Source of the DNA: Leptospiraceae bacterium
GTDB taxonomy: Bacteria > Spirochaetota > Leptospiria > Leptospirales > Leptospiraceae
DNA length: 61,782 bases
Direction of reading: 5' to 3'
Assembly (NCBI GenBank): GCA_024233865.1
Contig: JACKPA010000021.1
Span: 1-61,782, forward strand
A model generated the notes under the pieces. The model searched no databases. It was not told where the DNA came from and saw nothing but the letters and a program-made list of their open reading frames with translations. Of the stretch, positions 17,553-27,320 are shown in pieces. Every line of letters starts with the position of its first letter. Position 1 is the first letter of the stretch. A program made the translations under genes and the position numbers.

Positions 17553-20473
17553 CACCGATAAAGATATTTTTCTTTTTGGTATCTTTGAGTCTTTTTCCAA
17601 TGTCAGCTCAAAGTATCTCAAGACCCAAGCTTAGCAAAATCCGGTTGCAACTGAAGTGGTTTCACAAATACCAATTTGCCGGCTACTATGCAGCAAAAGA
17701 AAAAGGCTTTTATTTGGAAGAAGGTTTGGACGTTGAGATTTTGGAAAGGGACCCCAAATCGTATACAATAGACTCTTTGTTATATGGCAAGGCAGAATAC
17801 GCAATAACCGATTCGGATGTATTGCTCCATTTCATAAAGGGTCGTTCTATAGTCGTTTTGGCGAGTATCTTCCAACATTCTCCTTTGGCTTTTATGAGCC
17901 TTCGAAAATCCGGTATCAATACTCCGGAAGACATGATAGGAAAAAAGATTATGTTTGGAGATGATGACAAAGCTCCCTTGATTAGCATGCTCCAAGATAA
18001 TGGTATAACCGTAAAAGATTTTGATTATATACCTCATTCTTTTAACAACAATGACTTGATTAACGGAAAAGTCGATGTGATGTCTATTTACATAACCAAT
18101 GAACCTTTTTACTTTCAAAAAAATGGGCTTGATGTGAACGTCATCAATCCTCTGAATTATGGAATCGATGTTTACGGAGATATTCTGATAACTGCAGAAG
18201 AGCAAATTCAAAAAAATCCGACTGAGACAAAAAATTTTCTTAGTGCAAGCTTAAAAGGCTGGGAATACGCTCTTCAAAATTCTGATGAGATTATTGATAT
18301 TATTATAGAAAAGTATGATATAGACGCTGATAGAGAACTGTTAGAATTCGAAGCACGGGAGATGTACAAATTCATATCTCCCGATATGATTGAATTGGGG
18401 CACACAAGCCATAAACGTTTTGAACGCATAGCGGAAATATACGCGTCTTTAGGACTTATTCCCAAAGAATATTCTCTACAAGGCATTATATATGATCCAC
18501 AAAAATATACTTGGCAAGCGAGATACTTTTTTTGGATCATTGGTGCGTTGGGATTTATTAGTTTGATCTCTTTAATTTTTATCTATTCCAAACACCTGCA
18601 ATCCAAAAAGGCATTGCGAATCAGTGAAATACGTCTGCAGCAATTGGGGAATAATCTCCCGGAAGGAGCTATTTTCCAATTGGTTCGGAACACAGAGGGT
18701 GAAACATACTTTTCTTATATTAGTGCCGGGATCGAGAAGGTAATTGGTGCATTACCAAAGGAAATAACAAATAATCATAGAGCTTTTTATGACCTTATAT
18801 TAGCTGAAGATTTACAAGCCTTACAAAAAACAGAAGAAGAATCCTTTTGTAAATTAAGTGTTTTGGACCACGAAGTTCAAATGCTTACAAGGAAAGGAGA
18901 AATGAGATGGATACGACTCAGTTCTTCTCCACATAAATTACCTGATGGAACTGTAATATGGGACGGAGTTTTATTGGATATAACAAAACAAAAACAAACG
19001 GAAGCAGAACTACGCAAGGCAAAAGAAATGGCAGAGATTGCAAACAAAGTCAAAAGCACATTTCTTGCCAATATGAGCCATGAAATTAGAACTCCCTTGA
19101 ATTCAATTATTGGTTTTTCGGATTTACTTTATAGCCTATTAAAAGAGTCAAAATATAGAAATTATCTGGAATCTATCAAATCAAGCAGCAATGCACTTTT
19201 AAATTTGGTAAATGACATCCTTGATCTATCCAAGATTGAAGCCGGAAAACTGAAGTTATCTCCCAAGCAGGTAAATATCGGAAAGATATTTTTTGAGATA
19301 AATAATATCTTTTTTTTGGAAGCTTCTAAGAAAAATATTGATTTAATTTTTGAGATGTCACCTAATTTACCCCTCTTTTTTTTGGATGAACTTCGCTTAC
19401 GACAAGTTATGATTAACCTTGTAGGAAACGCTTTAAAATTCACTGACAAAGGTTTTGTAAAAATAACTGCGAATTTCGAAAAATCCTCTGAAACAAAAAA
19501 GACAGGAAAGCTTTCCGTTTCTATCCAAGATTCTGGTGTTGGAATCCCGAAAGAAGCAAGAGGAGATATATTTATGGAATTCAAACAAACGGAAAAGCAA
19601 GATGAAAAAAAATACGGTGGAACTGGTCTTGGACTCAGCATTTCCAAACGTATACTTGAGTTGATGAGCGGAAAGATATTCTTAGAAAGCGAAGTTGGAA
19701 AGGGAAGTAAGTTTACCATAATCTTGGAAGACATTCCAGTTTCTGAACAAACATTATTGAAAAAGAAACCAATAGATTTTGATCCGCAAGATTATATATT
19801 TGAAAAGTCTTTCATTTTGATTGTAGATGATATAGAAATCAATCGCTTTTTGCTTAAAAATTGGTTTAAAAATACACCGATAGAATTTGTGGAAGCAGGA
19901 AACGGTGAACAGGCGATTGAACAAGCCAAAAAATACAAGCCGGACTTAATCCTTATGGACGTACTTATGCCTGTGATGGATGGCATTACAGCATCCAAAC
20001 TTTTAAAAAAGGAAAAAGATTGTGAGAATATTCCTATCATAATCTTAACAACGGATTCGGTTGATCAAGAGGGTACTTACTTTGATGCTTATTTAAGAAA
20101 ACCGATTCAAATGTATGATTTGTTTTTGGAGCTAACAAAATTTTTAAAATATAAAAAACGAGAAAAGAGAATTTTCAAAAAAGAAGACGATGACTTATCT
20201 ATTTCAGCGTATCGACAGCATCCCGAAATATTAGAAGAACTAGAAACAACCTTTATGGCAAGAAGCAAGGATTTGATGTTTGCAACGGATATGGAAGTCA
20301 TAAAAGGTTTCGGCGAAGAACTTAGTGATTTGGGTCAAAAATACAATGTAAAAGAAATAGAAAAAATGGGATACGAGTTGGGTGAAAAAGCAAATATTTT
20401 TGATATAGAAGGTGTTTTAGGTTTTTTTCAAACGTTCTCCGAATTTATACAAAAAATAAAAGCAATACTATAG
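17441..20473 (+). CDS. Hybrid histidine kinase with NMT1/THI5-like substrate-binding sensor domain
   Basis: Up to 1010 residues. The start is uncertain: the frame is open from 17441, with another ATG at 17471, both inside the GT2 gene. The real signal segment (KIFFFLVSLSLFPMSAQS) follows at about 45-62. Order: a periplasmic substrate-binding domain of the NMT1/SsuA type (about 68-350, starting LQLKWFHKYQFAGYYAAK), a membrane segment (about 361-383), a PAS domain (about 395-520), HisKA with His547 in MSHEIRTPLN, HATPase (GGTGLGLSISKR), and a receiver with Asp840 in LMDVLMP. It senses a small ligand outside the membrane and phosphorylates itself. No HPt domain is visible. The link to the glycosyltransferases is by position only. 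Confidence 0.88.
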   Translation: MVFPKKRTFQMVLVWLYRWATKKKEEEGIFTTNIHRLTPIKIFFFLVSLSLFPMSAQSISRPKLSKIRLQLKWFHKYQFAGYYAAKEKGFYLEEGLDVEILERDPKSYTIDSLLYGKAEYAITDSDVLLHFIKGRSIVVLASIFQHSPLAFMSLRKSGINTPEDMIGKKIMFGDDDKAPLISMLQDNGITVKDFDYIPHSFNNNDLINGKVDVMSIYITNEPFYFQKNGLDVNVINPLNYGIDVYGDILITAEEQIQKNPTETKNFLSASLKGWEYALQNSDEIIDIIIEKYDIDADRELLEFEAREMYKFISPDMIELGHTSHKRFERIAEIYASLGLIPKEYSLQGIIYDPQKYTWQARYFFWIIGALGFISLISLIFIYSKHLQSKKALRISEIRLQQLGNNLPEGAIFQLVRNTEGETYFSYISAGIEKVIGALPKEITNNHRAFYDLILAEDLQALQKTEEESFCKLSVLDHEVQMLTRKGEMRWIRLSSSPHKLPDGTVIWDGVLLDITKQKQTEAELRKAKEMAEIANKVKSTFLANMSHEIRTPLNSIIGFSDLLYSLLKESKYRNYLESIKSSSNALLNLVNDILDLSKIEAGKLKLSPKQVNIGKIFFEINNIFFLEASKKNIDLIFEMSPNLPLFFLDELRLRQVMINLVGNALKFTDKGFVKITANFEKSSETKKTGKLSVSIQDSGVGIPKEARGDIFMEFKQTEKQDEKKYGGTGLGLSISKRILELMSGKIFLESEVGKGSKFTIILEDIPVSEQTLLKKKPIDFDPQDYIFEKSFILIVDDIEINRFLLKNWFKNTPIEFVEAGNGEQAIEQAKKYKPDLILMDVLMPVMDGITASKLLKKEKDCENIPIIILTTDSVDQEGTYFDAYLRKPIQMYDLFLELTKFLKYKKREKRIFKKEDDDLSISAYRQHPEILEELETTFMARSKDLMFATDMEVIKGFGEELSDLGQKYNVKEIEKMGYELGEKANIFDIEGVLGFFQTFSEFIQKIKAIL

Positions 20474-20601
20474 TCATTTCAAAGCAATTAATTATAGCTT
20501 CTTTTAAGAACTTTTGTAGATTTTTATATTGCTTTTTTAGATACATATTCTAAATATCAAAAAATCAAATCTATAACGAATTTCAATGGTAAAACAAGTA
20601 T

Positions 20602-21393
20602 ATGAAACTTTTTAAATGTCAAAACGTAAAGTATTTGCAGATGTTTTTTTGGGTTTTATGGTGTTTGTCTTGTGCAAGTTCTCCTACGGGAAGATGGCAA
20701 CTTATGATGAGAAGCAATGACTCTATGAATGAAGCTGGTGAGGAGGCTTTTGAACAAATTAAAAGTAAGATTCCTATAGATGGTAGTTATAGTACAAACA
20801 GTTATGTTAAATGTATATCTTATGCCCTAATCAATGCCATTGATCAAGACACGGAAGAACTCGGTATTGAAAACTGGGAGATTGTTGTTTTTAAAAAAGA
20901 TGCCATCAATGCTTTTGCACTGCCTGGTGGAAAGATTGGTGTGTTTACGGGAATTTTTCAGATCGCAAGAAACAAAAACCAATTGGCAGCTGTGATCGGA
21001 CACGAAATAAGCCATGTATTGGCAAGGCACTCTCATGAAAGGAGTTCACAAGGGATTATAACCGCAGGTTTTAGTATTATAGTTGGAATCATAACGGGAA
21101 TTCCTATTCGAGCCATTAGTTCGGTTTCTCAGTTAGGCTTGCTACCATTCTCGAGAACACATGAAAGTGAAGCAGATGAAATGGGTATGGATTTGATGGC
21201 AAGGGCTGGTTTCGATCCGCATGGTGCAGTACAGGTATGGCAAAATATGGCTGATGCTAGAGAATCCAGTTCACCGGAATTGCTTTCAACACATCCTTCA
21301 GACGAGACAAGGATTGAAAAATTGGAAGAAAACTTGGATTATGCCTTGGACTTATATCAAAGTGCAGGAAATCGTCCAAGTTGCAGTATGTAA
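20602..21393 (+). CDS. M48-family zinc metalloprotease lipoprotein (BepA/LoiP-like)
   Basis: 263 residues. The signal segment ends in a lipobox with Cys24 (CLSC). The zinc site is HEISH at 134-138, with the third ligand Glu in ESEADEMG at about 188-195. A hydrophobic patch lies between them (about 155-175), as in other periplasmic M48 enzymes. These proteases clear misassembled outer-membrane proteins. The C-terminal LSTHPSDETRIEKL is also standard for the family. It ends 21 bases before guaA on the same strand. Confidence 0.9.
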   Translation: MKLFKCQNVKYLQMFFWVLWCLSCASSPTGRWQLMMRSNDSMNEAGEEAFEQIKSKIPIDGSYSTNSYVKCISYALINAIDQDTEELGIENWEIVVFKKDAINAFALPGGKIGVFTGIFQIARNKNQLAAVIGHEISHVLARHSHERSSQGIITAGFSIIVGIITGIPIRAISSVSQLGLLPFSRTHESEADEMGMDLMARAGFDPHGAVQVWQNMADARESSSPELLSTHPSDETRIEKLEENLDYALDLYQSAGNRPSCSM

Positions 21394-21414
21394 AAAAAGT
21401 TGTTTTAAATTATT

Positions 21415-23226
21415 ATGAAAATAGAAAAAAAAATTGGTATCATTGATTTTGGAGGGCAGTACGCCCATTTGATTTCTTCTAGGATTAGGCGATTAGGAGC
21501 TTACACAGAGATATTGTCTAACGAAGAAAGTTTGGATAAATACAAAGAATACTCTGGAATTATTTTTTCCGGAGGACCTCAAAGCGTATACGACAACAAT
21601 GCTCCCAAGATAGACAAAGAAGTTTTAGAGCTGAACATTCCTATTTTAGGTATCTGTTACGGGCACCAACTCTTAATAAAAATGCTAAGCGGAGAAGTTT
21701 CTCATAGCCACAACAGAGAATACGGATATGCGGAACTGCATATTGACAAAAACAAAGAGAATAAAATTACCAATGGTTTGGAAAGTTTGGAGAAAGTATG
21801 GATGAGTCATGGAGACGAAGTTACTAGCCTACCTAATGACTTTACAGCTTTTGGCTGGAGTGAAAGTTGTAAATATGCAGCTGTAATGAATGAAAAAAAG
21901 AACATTTATGGAATACAGTTTCACCCGGAAGTATACCACACTTATAATGGAAAGGTTTTTTTGGCAAATTTTATTAAGATTTGTGGTTTATCAGGCTCAT
22001 GGGACTTACAGAAATTTTTAGATTGGAAGGTTAGAGAAATACAATACCGAGTTCCGGATGGTAAAAAAGTATTTATGCTTGTTTCCGGTGGAGTGGATTC
22101 TACGGTTTCTTACGTTCTTTTGGCTCGTGCTCTCGGAAAAGAGAGGATAAAAGGGCTATTAGTAGATACCGGTTTTATGCGTAAAAATGAAGTGCTCCAA
22201 TTAAAGGAAATCCTTCATTCAATGGATTTTGACTTGTTTGTAGCTGATGAATCGGAGTTGTTTTATCGGTCCTTGGAAGGCATCACCGATCCGGAAGCAA
22301 AGCGAAAAATAATTGGTAAACTGTTTGTGGATGTTCGAGATAAAGTAGCAGACAAACTGCACCTAAACGAATTGGAGTGGATGCTCGGACAAGGAACGAT
22401 TTATCCTGATACCATCGAGAGCGGTGGAACAAAACATTCTCAAAACATCAAAACCCACCACAATAGGGTGGAAGCAATACTTGATTTAATGGAAAAAGGT
22501 CTTGTAGTTGAGCCTATTAAAGATTTGTACAAAGATGAAGTGAGAGAGTTAGGCGTTTTGTTGGGAATTGAGAAGGAATGGACGATTAGAAACCCATTTC
22601 CTGGACCGGGACTTGCCGTTAGGATGATTGCACAAATAGACAAGCAAGAAGATGAAAATTTGTCTGAGATTCAAGTTATTATTTCCAAATATCCGAATCT
22701 CGAATGTTCGATTCTTCCTGTCAAGTCTGTAGGAGTTCAGGGCGATCAAAGAAGTTATGCACATTGTGCTGTTTTGAATGATTTTACGGAAGATTGGAAT
22801 ACTTATAACCATGTCGCAACTACATTGATCAACAAAGTCGAATCCATCAACCGAGTTGTGATGTCACCCTTTCAAAAGCGACTTCCGTCAAAATGGGAAA
22901 TAAATCCTATTCAGTTAGATAGACGTTTTAGTGATATTTTAAGAGAAGCGGATGATATTGTTTCTACCTTTCTGGTAAAACACAACCTGATCGAAAAGAT
23001 ATGGCAGATGCCGGTAGTTCTGCTACCGCTCGGAATGGAAAAAAACAGATATAGCATTGTACTAAGACCAATCGAATCTTTGGAGGCAATGACCGCTAAC
23101 TTTTATCCGATGGACAGACTACTTTTAAAGAACATGGTAGATTCTATACTCAAAACTGTTTCGGATATTTCTTGTGTTTTTTTTGATATAACAAATAAAC
23201 CACCCGGAACCATAGAATGGGAGTGA
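21415..23226 (+). CDS. guaA: GMP synthase (glutamine-hydrolysing)
   Basis: Makes GMP from XMP, glutamine and ATP. The class I amidotransferase domain is at 1-190, with nucleophile Cys81 in GICYGHQ, His170 and Glu172. The ATP-pyrophosphatase P-loop SGGVDS is at 224-229, and the C-terminal dimerisation domain ends KPPGTIEWE. At 603 residues it is about 80 longer than most GuaA proteins. From memory of the family, the leptospiral enzymes are similarly long, which supports the taxonomic guess. There is no sign of frame disruption. Confidence 0.95.
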   Translation: MKIEKKIGIIDFGGQYAHLISSRIRRLGAYTEILSNEESLDKYKEYSGIIFSGGPQSVYDNNAPKIDKEVLELNIPILGICYGHQLLIKMLSGEVSHSHNREYGYAELHIDKNKENKITNGLESLEKVWMSHGDEVTSLPNDFTAFGWSESCKYAAVMNEKKNIYGIQFHPEVYHTYNGKVFLANFIKICGLSGSWDLQKFLDWKVREIQYRVPDGKKVFMLVSGGVDSTVSYVLLARALGKERIKGLLVDTGFMRKNEVLQLKEILHSMDFDLFVADESELFYRSLEGITDPEAKRKIIGKLFVDVRDKVADKLHLNELEWMLGQGTIYPDTIESGGTKHSQNIKTHHNRVEAILDLMEKGLVVEPIKDLYKDEVRELGVLLGIEKEWTIRNPFPGPGLAVRMIAQIDKQEDENLSEIQVIISKYPNLECSILPVKSVGVQGDQRSYAHCAVLNDFTEDWNTYNHVATTLINKVESINRVVMSPFQKRLPSKWEINPIQLDRRFSDILREADDIVSTFLVKHNLIEKIWQMPVVLLPLGMEKNRYSIVLRPIESLEAMTANFYPMDRLLLKNMVDSILKTVSDISCVFFDITNKPPGTIEWE

Positions 23227-23328
23227 AAAAGTTTTGCTTTATTATTAAAAAAGTGAACTAATCTAAAAACTTTGTAGTCTAAATTGTTGTGTATATATAT
23301 ATTAAACTTATCCATTTGGAGGATTTTA

Positions 23329-24885
23329 ATGAAACATTTTTTTAATAAAAAAAGTAATTTTTTACCCTTGGTATTATCCTTTTTATTCTTGAGTTTTTTG
23401 ATAACTTTTTACGGATGTACATTAATCACCGGTAAAGATGACAACGATGATGATAAAAAAAAGTTACTTGCTGCTGCAATACTCTTAAGTACAAGTAGTA
23501 GCACTTCTGCAACCACAACCATCCCGGAATCCCTTTCCGGTAGTGACTCAGCAGTCAGTTCCAGTACCAGAACAGTGATTTCTGATACTGGTGCAGCTAC
23601 AATCTTGAAAAGCACATATAAACCGGTAAGAAGTACCATAAGGATTGCAAGAGACATCATCGACTTGTCTAAAGCGATTATTAAAGAATTGGAAACGGGA
23701 AATGCTTCCAAAATCACAACCTTTCCTTCTTCGTATAGTTATACGGATTCCAAGGATACCGTAAGTACAAGTAAAGTTTTTAGGATATCAAAAACGTCTA
23801 CCTTTGGAGGAGAAGGGAAAAAATTAGAAATGTGGTGGAAGCAAAACACCAGTTCTGCTGTAACGGATGTGCAGGCTGGAAATGTCAAACAATTGGAGTT
23901 TGAATACTATAAATCCAGCGGTGATGTATCTACGGATGGCGTTATGTTTTTCCGGTTTAAAGACCCGTCTTCTTCCGGCTTGGTAATTGTAAGAGCCGAA
24001 TACAAAAGAGATACAGCTACCGGGACCAAATACATGGTTGTTCATTTGCAGAATCTAACAGACGTAATCCAAGCAACCGGTCAAAAAAACAATGCTGCCT
24101 TTTATATCACAGAAAGTTCTAGTGGCTTGGTAAACATAGACGGTGTAATTGAAATGACGGGAATCAAAATGCCTTTTGTTGACAATAATACACAAGACAC
24201 TACAAACTGGGGAACTACTACAAAAAGGGCATATATCTTTAAAGGGATTGGTTCGGATAGTACAAATCACGCTGTTTTGAAGGTTATCTTGCCCAAAACG
24301 GGTGAAGAATCCGGTGCTTCCAACCCTTTTGCGGACGCTCAAAACTGGAGTATGGGAGAACTTTATACTGACGGATTGTTGCAATCCATGAGCAACGATG
24401 GCGTTTTAACTTCTTTAAATAGTGCTTGTGGCACTGGTTTAGCAACAACATCTACTCAGGCTGAAACAACCGCCGGTTTGACAACCTGGCAGAGTTGTTC
24501 TGCTATAAGTAGCAATACTGCCGCTCAATCAGCCATAAGCAACGCAAAAGCAATCACCGGTATCAAAAATCCAGTTTTTTTCTTAAAAACCGGATCGAGT
24601 AATGACCTAATTGGACAAGAAAATACGGATGGTTTGTCTACTATAAGTGGTGCTAACACTACAACCTATACAACTTATATGAACGATACCACTTTCTCGG
24701 ACAATACAATTCGTAACGATACAGCTAACGGAGGGAATTTTACATCTTCCGGCATAAATGTTCTTAATATTCTGGATGGAACGAGTATTGGTCCTATTAC
24801 CGGTCACCCAACTTCCATTGTATCATGGACAGGAAATGCTGATACTGTGCCAACTGATGTTACTGCTCTAAGTAGTGTAAAATAA
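23329..24885 (+). CDS. Large Ser/Thr-rich lipoprotein of unknown function
   Basis: 518 residues from the ATG at 23329, chosen because GGAGG stands 6 bases upstream; the frame is open 45 bases further back. The lipobox LITFYGC has Cys30 and lacks the usual Gly/Ala/Ser-Cys order, as is common in spirochaetes. The mature part begins with an acidic run (KDDNDDDKKK), then Ser/Thr-rich sequence and a probable beta-rich body with GEEGKKLEMWWKQN-like stretches. I do not recognise a domain. It is likely exposed on the outer membrane. Confidence 0.8.
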   Translation: MKHFFNKKSNFLPLVLSFLFLSFLITFYGCTLITGKDDNDDDKKKLLAAAILLSTSSSTSATTTIPESLSGSDSAVSSSTRTVISDTGAATILKSTYKPVRSTIRIARDIIDLSKAIIKELETGNASKITTFPSSYSYTDSKDTVSTSKVFRISKTSTFGGEGKKLEMWWKQNTSSAVTDVQAGNVKQLEFEYYKSSGDVSTDGVMFFRFKDPSSSGLVIVRAEYKRDTATGTKYMVVHLQNLTDVIQATGQKNNAAFYITESSSGLVNIDGVIEMTGIKMPFVDNNTQDTTNWGTTTKRAYIFKGIGSDSTNHAVLKVILPKTGEESGASNPFADAQNWSMGELYTDGLLQSMSNDGVLTSLNSACGTGLATTSTQAETTAGLTTWQSCSAISSNTAAQSAISNAKAITGIKNPVFFLKTGSSNDLIGQENTDGLSTISGANTTTYTTYMNDTTFSDNTIRNDTANGGNFTSSGINVLNILDGTSIGPITGHPTSIVSWTGNADTVPTDVTALSSVK

Positions 24886-24894
24886 CGAAGCAAA

Positions 24895-24916
24895 GAACAG
24901 GCAGGAATGCCTGTTC
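24895..24916. repeat. GAACAGGC palindrome between convergent genes
   Basis: GAACAGGC and GCCTGTTC form an 8-bp stem with a 6-base loop, 10 bases after the lipoprotein stop and 7 bases before the end of the DUF302 gene. There is no T-run, so it may or may not terminate transcription. It belongs to the same palindrome family as 14873-14893 and 51357-51373. Confidence 0.6.
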
Positions 24917-24922
24917 TACCCT

Positions 24923-25309
24923 TTAAAGACTTTCGATTACTCTCTTCAATTTTGCTTGCACTTCTCCAGCAATTTCACCTAAATCAGCGTTTTGCACCGA
25001 TAACATAGATGCAATTGGATCCACTGCTGCTACATCTACAATCCCCCCTTCCTTTTCTTGCACGATCACGTTACACGGGAGCATAGTGCCAATGTAAGCT
25101 TCGGATTGTAGTGCTTTGTAGGCAAAATTCGGATTGCAAGCTCCCAATATTTTATAATTTCGGAAGTCTACATCCAGTTTCTTTTTCAAAGTGCTTTTTA
25201 CGTCAATTTCGGTTAATACCCCAAAACCTTCTTTTTTTAATTCTTCCGTTACCTTGGTAATAGCTTCTTCAAAAGAAACACTTAGAGTTTTGTTAAAATA
25301 ATAGCTCAT
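24923..25309 (-). CDS. DUF302 domain protein
   Basis: 128 residues from the ATG at 25309, which is preceded by AAAGGATAAAATT. The longer frame to 25456 would add a spurious hydrophobic leader. The DUF302 pattern is clear: FEEAITKVTEELKKEGFGVLTEIDVKSTLKKKL truncated here to its key parts FEEAIT, GFGVLTEID, then ILGACNPNFAYKAL and LPCNVIVQE. The conserved Cys in GACNP suggests a redox or metal-related role, but the function is not established. It is transcribed divergently from the SAM hydrolase. Confidence 0.85.
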   Translation of the reverse strand: MSYYFNKTLSVSFEEAITKVTEELKKEGFGVLTEIDVKSTLKKKLDVDFRNYKILGACNPNFAYKALQSEAYIGTMLPCNVIVQEKEGGIVDVAAVDPIASMLSVQNADLGEIAGEVQAKLKRVIESL

Positions 25310-25370
25310 AATTTTATCCTTTCTTCTTTTATATATTGAAAAAACAACATGGGTAAAGACAATCACTTTT

Positions 25371-26168
25371 ATGAAAAACATAATCACTCTGATAACTGAT
25401 TTCGGAACTAAAGACGGATATGTTGGTGCAATGAAAGGTAAAATATTATCTATCAACCCTAAGGCTCGGATTTTTGATATAACTCATGAAATCAGCCCGC
25501 AAAACATAAAAGAGGCTTCATACACTTTAGTGCGTAGCACAACCCAATTTCCCAAAAACAGTGTCCACGTAGCAGTTATTGATCCGGGAGTAGGATCATC
25601 TCGAAATGCCATTGTTTTAAAGTCTAATAACCGCTGGTATATCGGTCCGGACAATGGAGTCTTTACGGAAATCATAAAGAATTTCGGAATACAAAAAGCC
25701 TATTCAATTGAAAAACATACTAAATGGTGGGATGCTCATGCTACATTTGATGGCTTGGCTTTGTTTTCACCGGTAGCAGCCTACTTATCCATAGGTATCT
25801 CACCCAAAAAAATGGGAGTTTCTATTTCCAATATTCTTAGATTGCCAGAGAACGCGGTAGAAGTTTCTGAAAAGGGGGTTATTGGTGAGATTATTCTGTT
25901 TGATCACTTCGGAAATGCAATCACAAATATAAGCAAAAATGAAATAGACCTTTTTCTTTCCAAAGGAATCAACATTTCCTGCCAAGAATCAAACTTTGAA
26001 TTTGTAAATCACTACAAGGAAGCCAAAGAAAATTCAGCAGTATCGCTTATAAATAGTGACAATCAGTTGGAATTATCCATAAATTGTGGTTCGGCAAAAA
26101 GTACTTTGAATTTAAAAATTGGAGACAAGGTTGTTGTTACCCCCCAAGCTATACACAAATCAGTTTGA
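25371..26168 (+). CDS. SAM hydroxide adenosyltransferase (DUF62 / SAM hydrolase)
   Basis: 265 residues, normal for the family that uses water to split S-adenosylmethionine into adenosine and methionine and is related to the fluorinase and chlorinase. Typical motifs: LITDFGTKDGYVGAMKG at the start, DITHEISPQNI (about 40-50), VIDPGVGSSR (about 68-77) and GPDNGVF (about 88-94). The C-terminal beta domain begins near residue 165. Its cellular purpose is unclear in most bacteria. There is no operon partner on this strand. Confidence 0.92.
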   Translation: MKNIITLITDFGTKDGYVGAMKGKILSINPKARIFDITHEISPQNIKEASYTLVRSTTQFPKNSVHVAVIDPGVGSSRNAIVLKSNNRWYIGPDNGVFTEIIKNFGIQKAYSIEKHTKWWDAHATFDGLALFSPVAAYLSIGISPKKMGVSISNILRLPENAVEVSEKGVIGEIILFDHFGNAITNISKNEIDLFLSKGINISCQESNFEFVNHYKEAKENSAVSLINSDNQLELSINCGSAKSTLNLKIGDKVVVTPQAIHKSV

Positions 26169-26187
26169 TTTTCGGAAAGTAATTCTG

Positions 26188-26275
26188 CTCCCTTCGGCTA
26201 CGCTCAGGGAGCGTTTGGACGCTTCGGCCATTGAGCGTAACCTTTCTCGGACATTGAGCGTAGTCGAAATGTCCC
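26188..26275. repeat. Composite palindrome, copy 1 (inverted relative to 28910-28985)
   Basis: Two facing hairpins: CTCCCT...AGGGAG around TTCGGCTACGCTC, then GGACATT...AATGTCC around GAGCGTAGTCG. The inner parts GGCTACGCTCA and TGAGCGTAGTC are themselves inverted repeats. The same arrangement occurs in the opposite orientation at 28910-28985. Confidence 0.75.
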
Positions 26276-26285
26276 TAAGAAAATG

Positions 26286-27320
26286 TCAAAACTCCAAATC
26301 TCGGCACTCTCTTCGCATCTTTTTATATAGCTTTCGGTTTACGGCTGCTTTTGAAATATCAATCTTTTCTTCCAAGTCCAAACCCTTTTTCATCCATTTG
26401 GCTCCCTCACAAGGATCATACTTATTTGTGTAGTAAATTTTAGCTATATTGTAATAGTCAATGACAGCACCATAAGTACTACTTGTTCCAGATTCTTCTC
26501 TTTCTTGGTTTGCCTTTTTAAATTTTTCTATGGATTGGTCGAAATTCCCTTCTTTACGACTTTTTATAGCTTCGTTTTCTAGCTGAACCGTACTTTTTGA
26601 TTCTTCTTTTGGTTTTTCTTCGTCTTCAAAAGAGAATTGTGGAATAAAATCCGGACCTTCCTGAACATTATTTACAACTTCCTCTTGCTTTTGGTTGGCT
26701 GGATTTTCCAAAGAAGACATTACTTCAGTCGGTGTACTATTGTATATTCGGTTTACACAAAAATCAATCCTTTGGAGTTCCCTGCTAGCTCTGCACAAGC
26801 GATACAGAGCAGAAGTGAGAGCAACGGGTATTTGATGGGTGGATTGAGCATTGTATCTGACACACTGGTTGTATCCTCCACCACCCAATTGAGTTGTTGT
26901 GTTTGTGTTCTTCATTAACATCTGACCTGTTTGGATTGATGTTTTCCAATCATTTTGTATTTCCGGTAAATGGACTTTTAGAAATTTTACTGCCAAAAGT
27001 TCCTTAGTCAAATCCTGGTTGGATTTCTTTTTGTTGTAATAACTGTCTACCGTTAGGGACCCAAACTTGGTTAAGATCAAAACCTTATTAGAAGTTTCTA
27101 ACAGCCGATCATATTCCACAACACCTGTTGGTGACCTATAAAAGATTTCCTTAGTCAAAGGGTCCAACCCAGTCCCTTCAAATGTCACCAATTCTGGAGA
27201 AAATTCCCCGATTTTGTAGGGTTGCTTATTAATTTCCAAACTGCTAACTACACCCGTTAAGCATGTGATAGCGCCAAACAATATCCATCTTTGTAATATT
27301 TTATTTTTTGTAACTTTCAT
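26286..27320 (-). CDS. TPR-like exported protein, paralogue of the gene upstream
   Basis: 344 residues from the ATG at 27320, which overlaps the stop codon of the upstream paralogue (ATGA). An N-terminal hydrophobic segment (LQRWILFGAITCLTGVV, Cys20) could be a signal peptide or a weak lipobox. The C-terminal 80 residues form TPR-like helices (FDQSIEKFKKANQEREES, YNIAKIYY, PCEGAKWMKKGL) that match the upstream gene closely, as do VDSYYNKKK and YDRL in the N-terminal part. The middle is low in complexity and divergent. Function unknown; probably periplasmic or membrane-attached. Confidence 0.75.
   Translation of the reverse strand: MKVTKNKILQRWILFGAITCLTGVVSSLEINKQPYKIGEFSPELVTFEGTGLDPLTKEIFYRSPTGVVEYDRLLETSNKVLILTKFGSLTVDSYYNKKKSNQDLTKELLAVKFLKVHLPEIQNDWKTSIQTGQMLMKNTNTTTQLGGGGYNQCVRYNAQSTHQIPVALTSALYRLCRASRELQRIDFCVNRIYNSTPTEVMSSLENPANQKQEEVVNNVQEGPDFIPQFSFEDEEKPKEESKSTVQLENEAIKSRKEGNFDQSIEKFKKANQEREESGTSSTYGAVIDYYNIAKIYYTNKYDPCEGAKWMKKGLDLEEKIDISKAAVNRKLYKKMRRECRDLEF

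Noticed and set aside
16835..20301. Several antisense frames of 64-190 codons within the GT2 and histidine kinase genes
   Set aside because: All lie opposite well-supported domains and have shadow-like composition rich in Ser, Phe and Ile.
21415..23226. GuaA length of 603 residues as evidence of an insertion or fusion
   Set aside because: The sequence is continuous with all motifs in order; longer GuaA proteins occur in leptospires.
24923..25456. 177-residue version of the DUF302 protein with a hydrophobic leader
   Set aside because: It would overlap the start of the divergent SAM hydrolase gene; AGGATAAAATT precedes the internal ATG at 25309.
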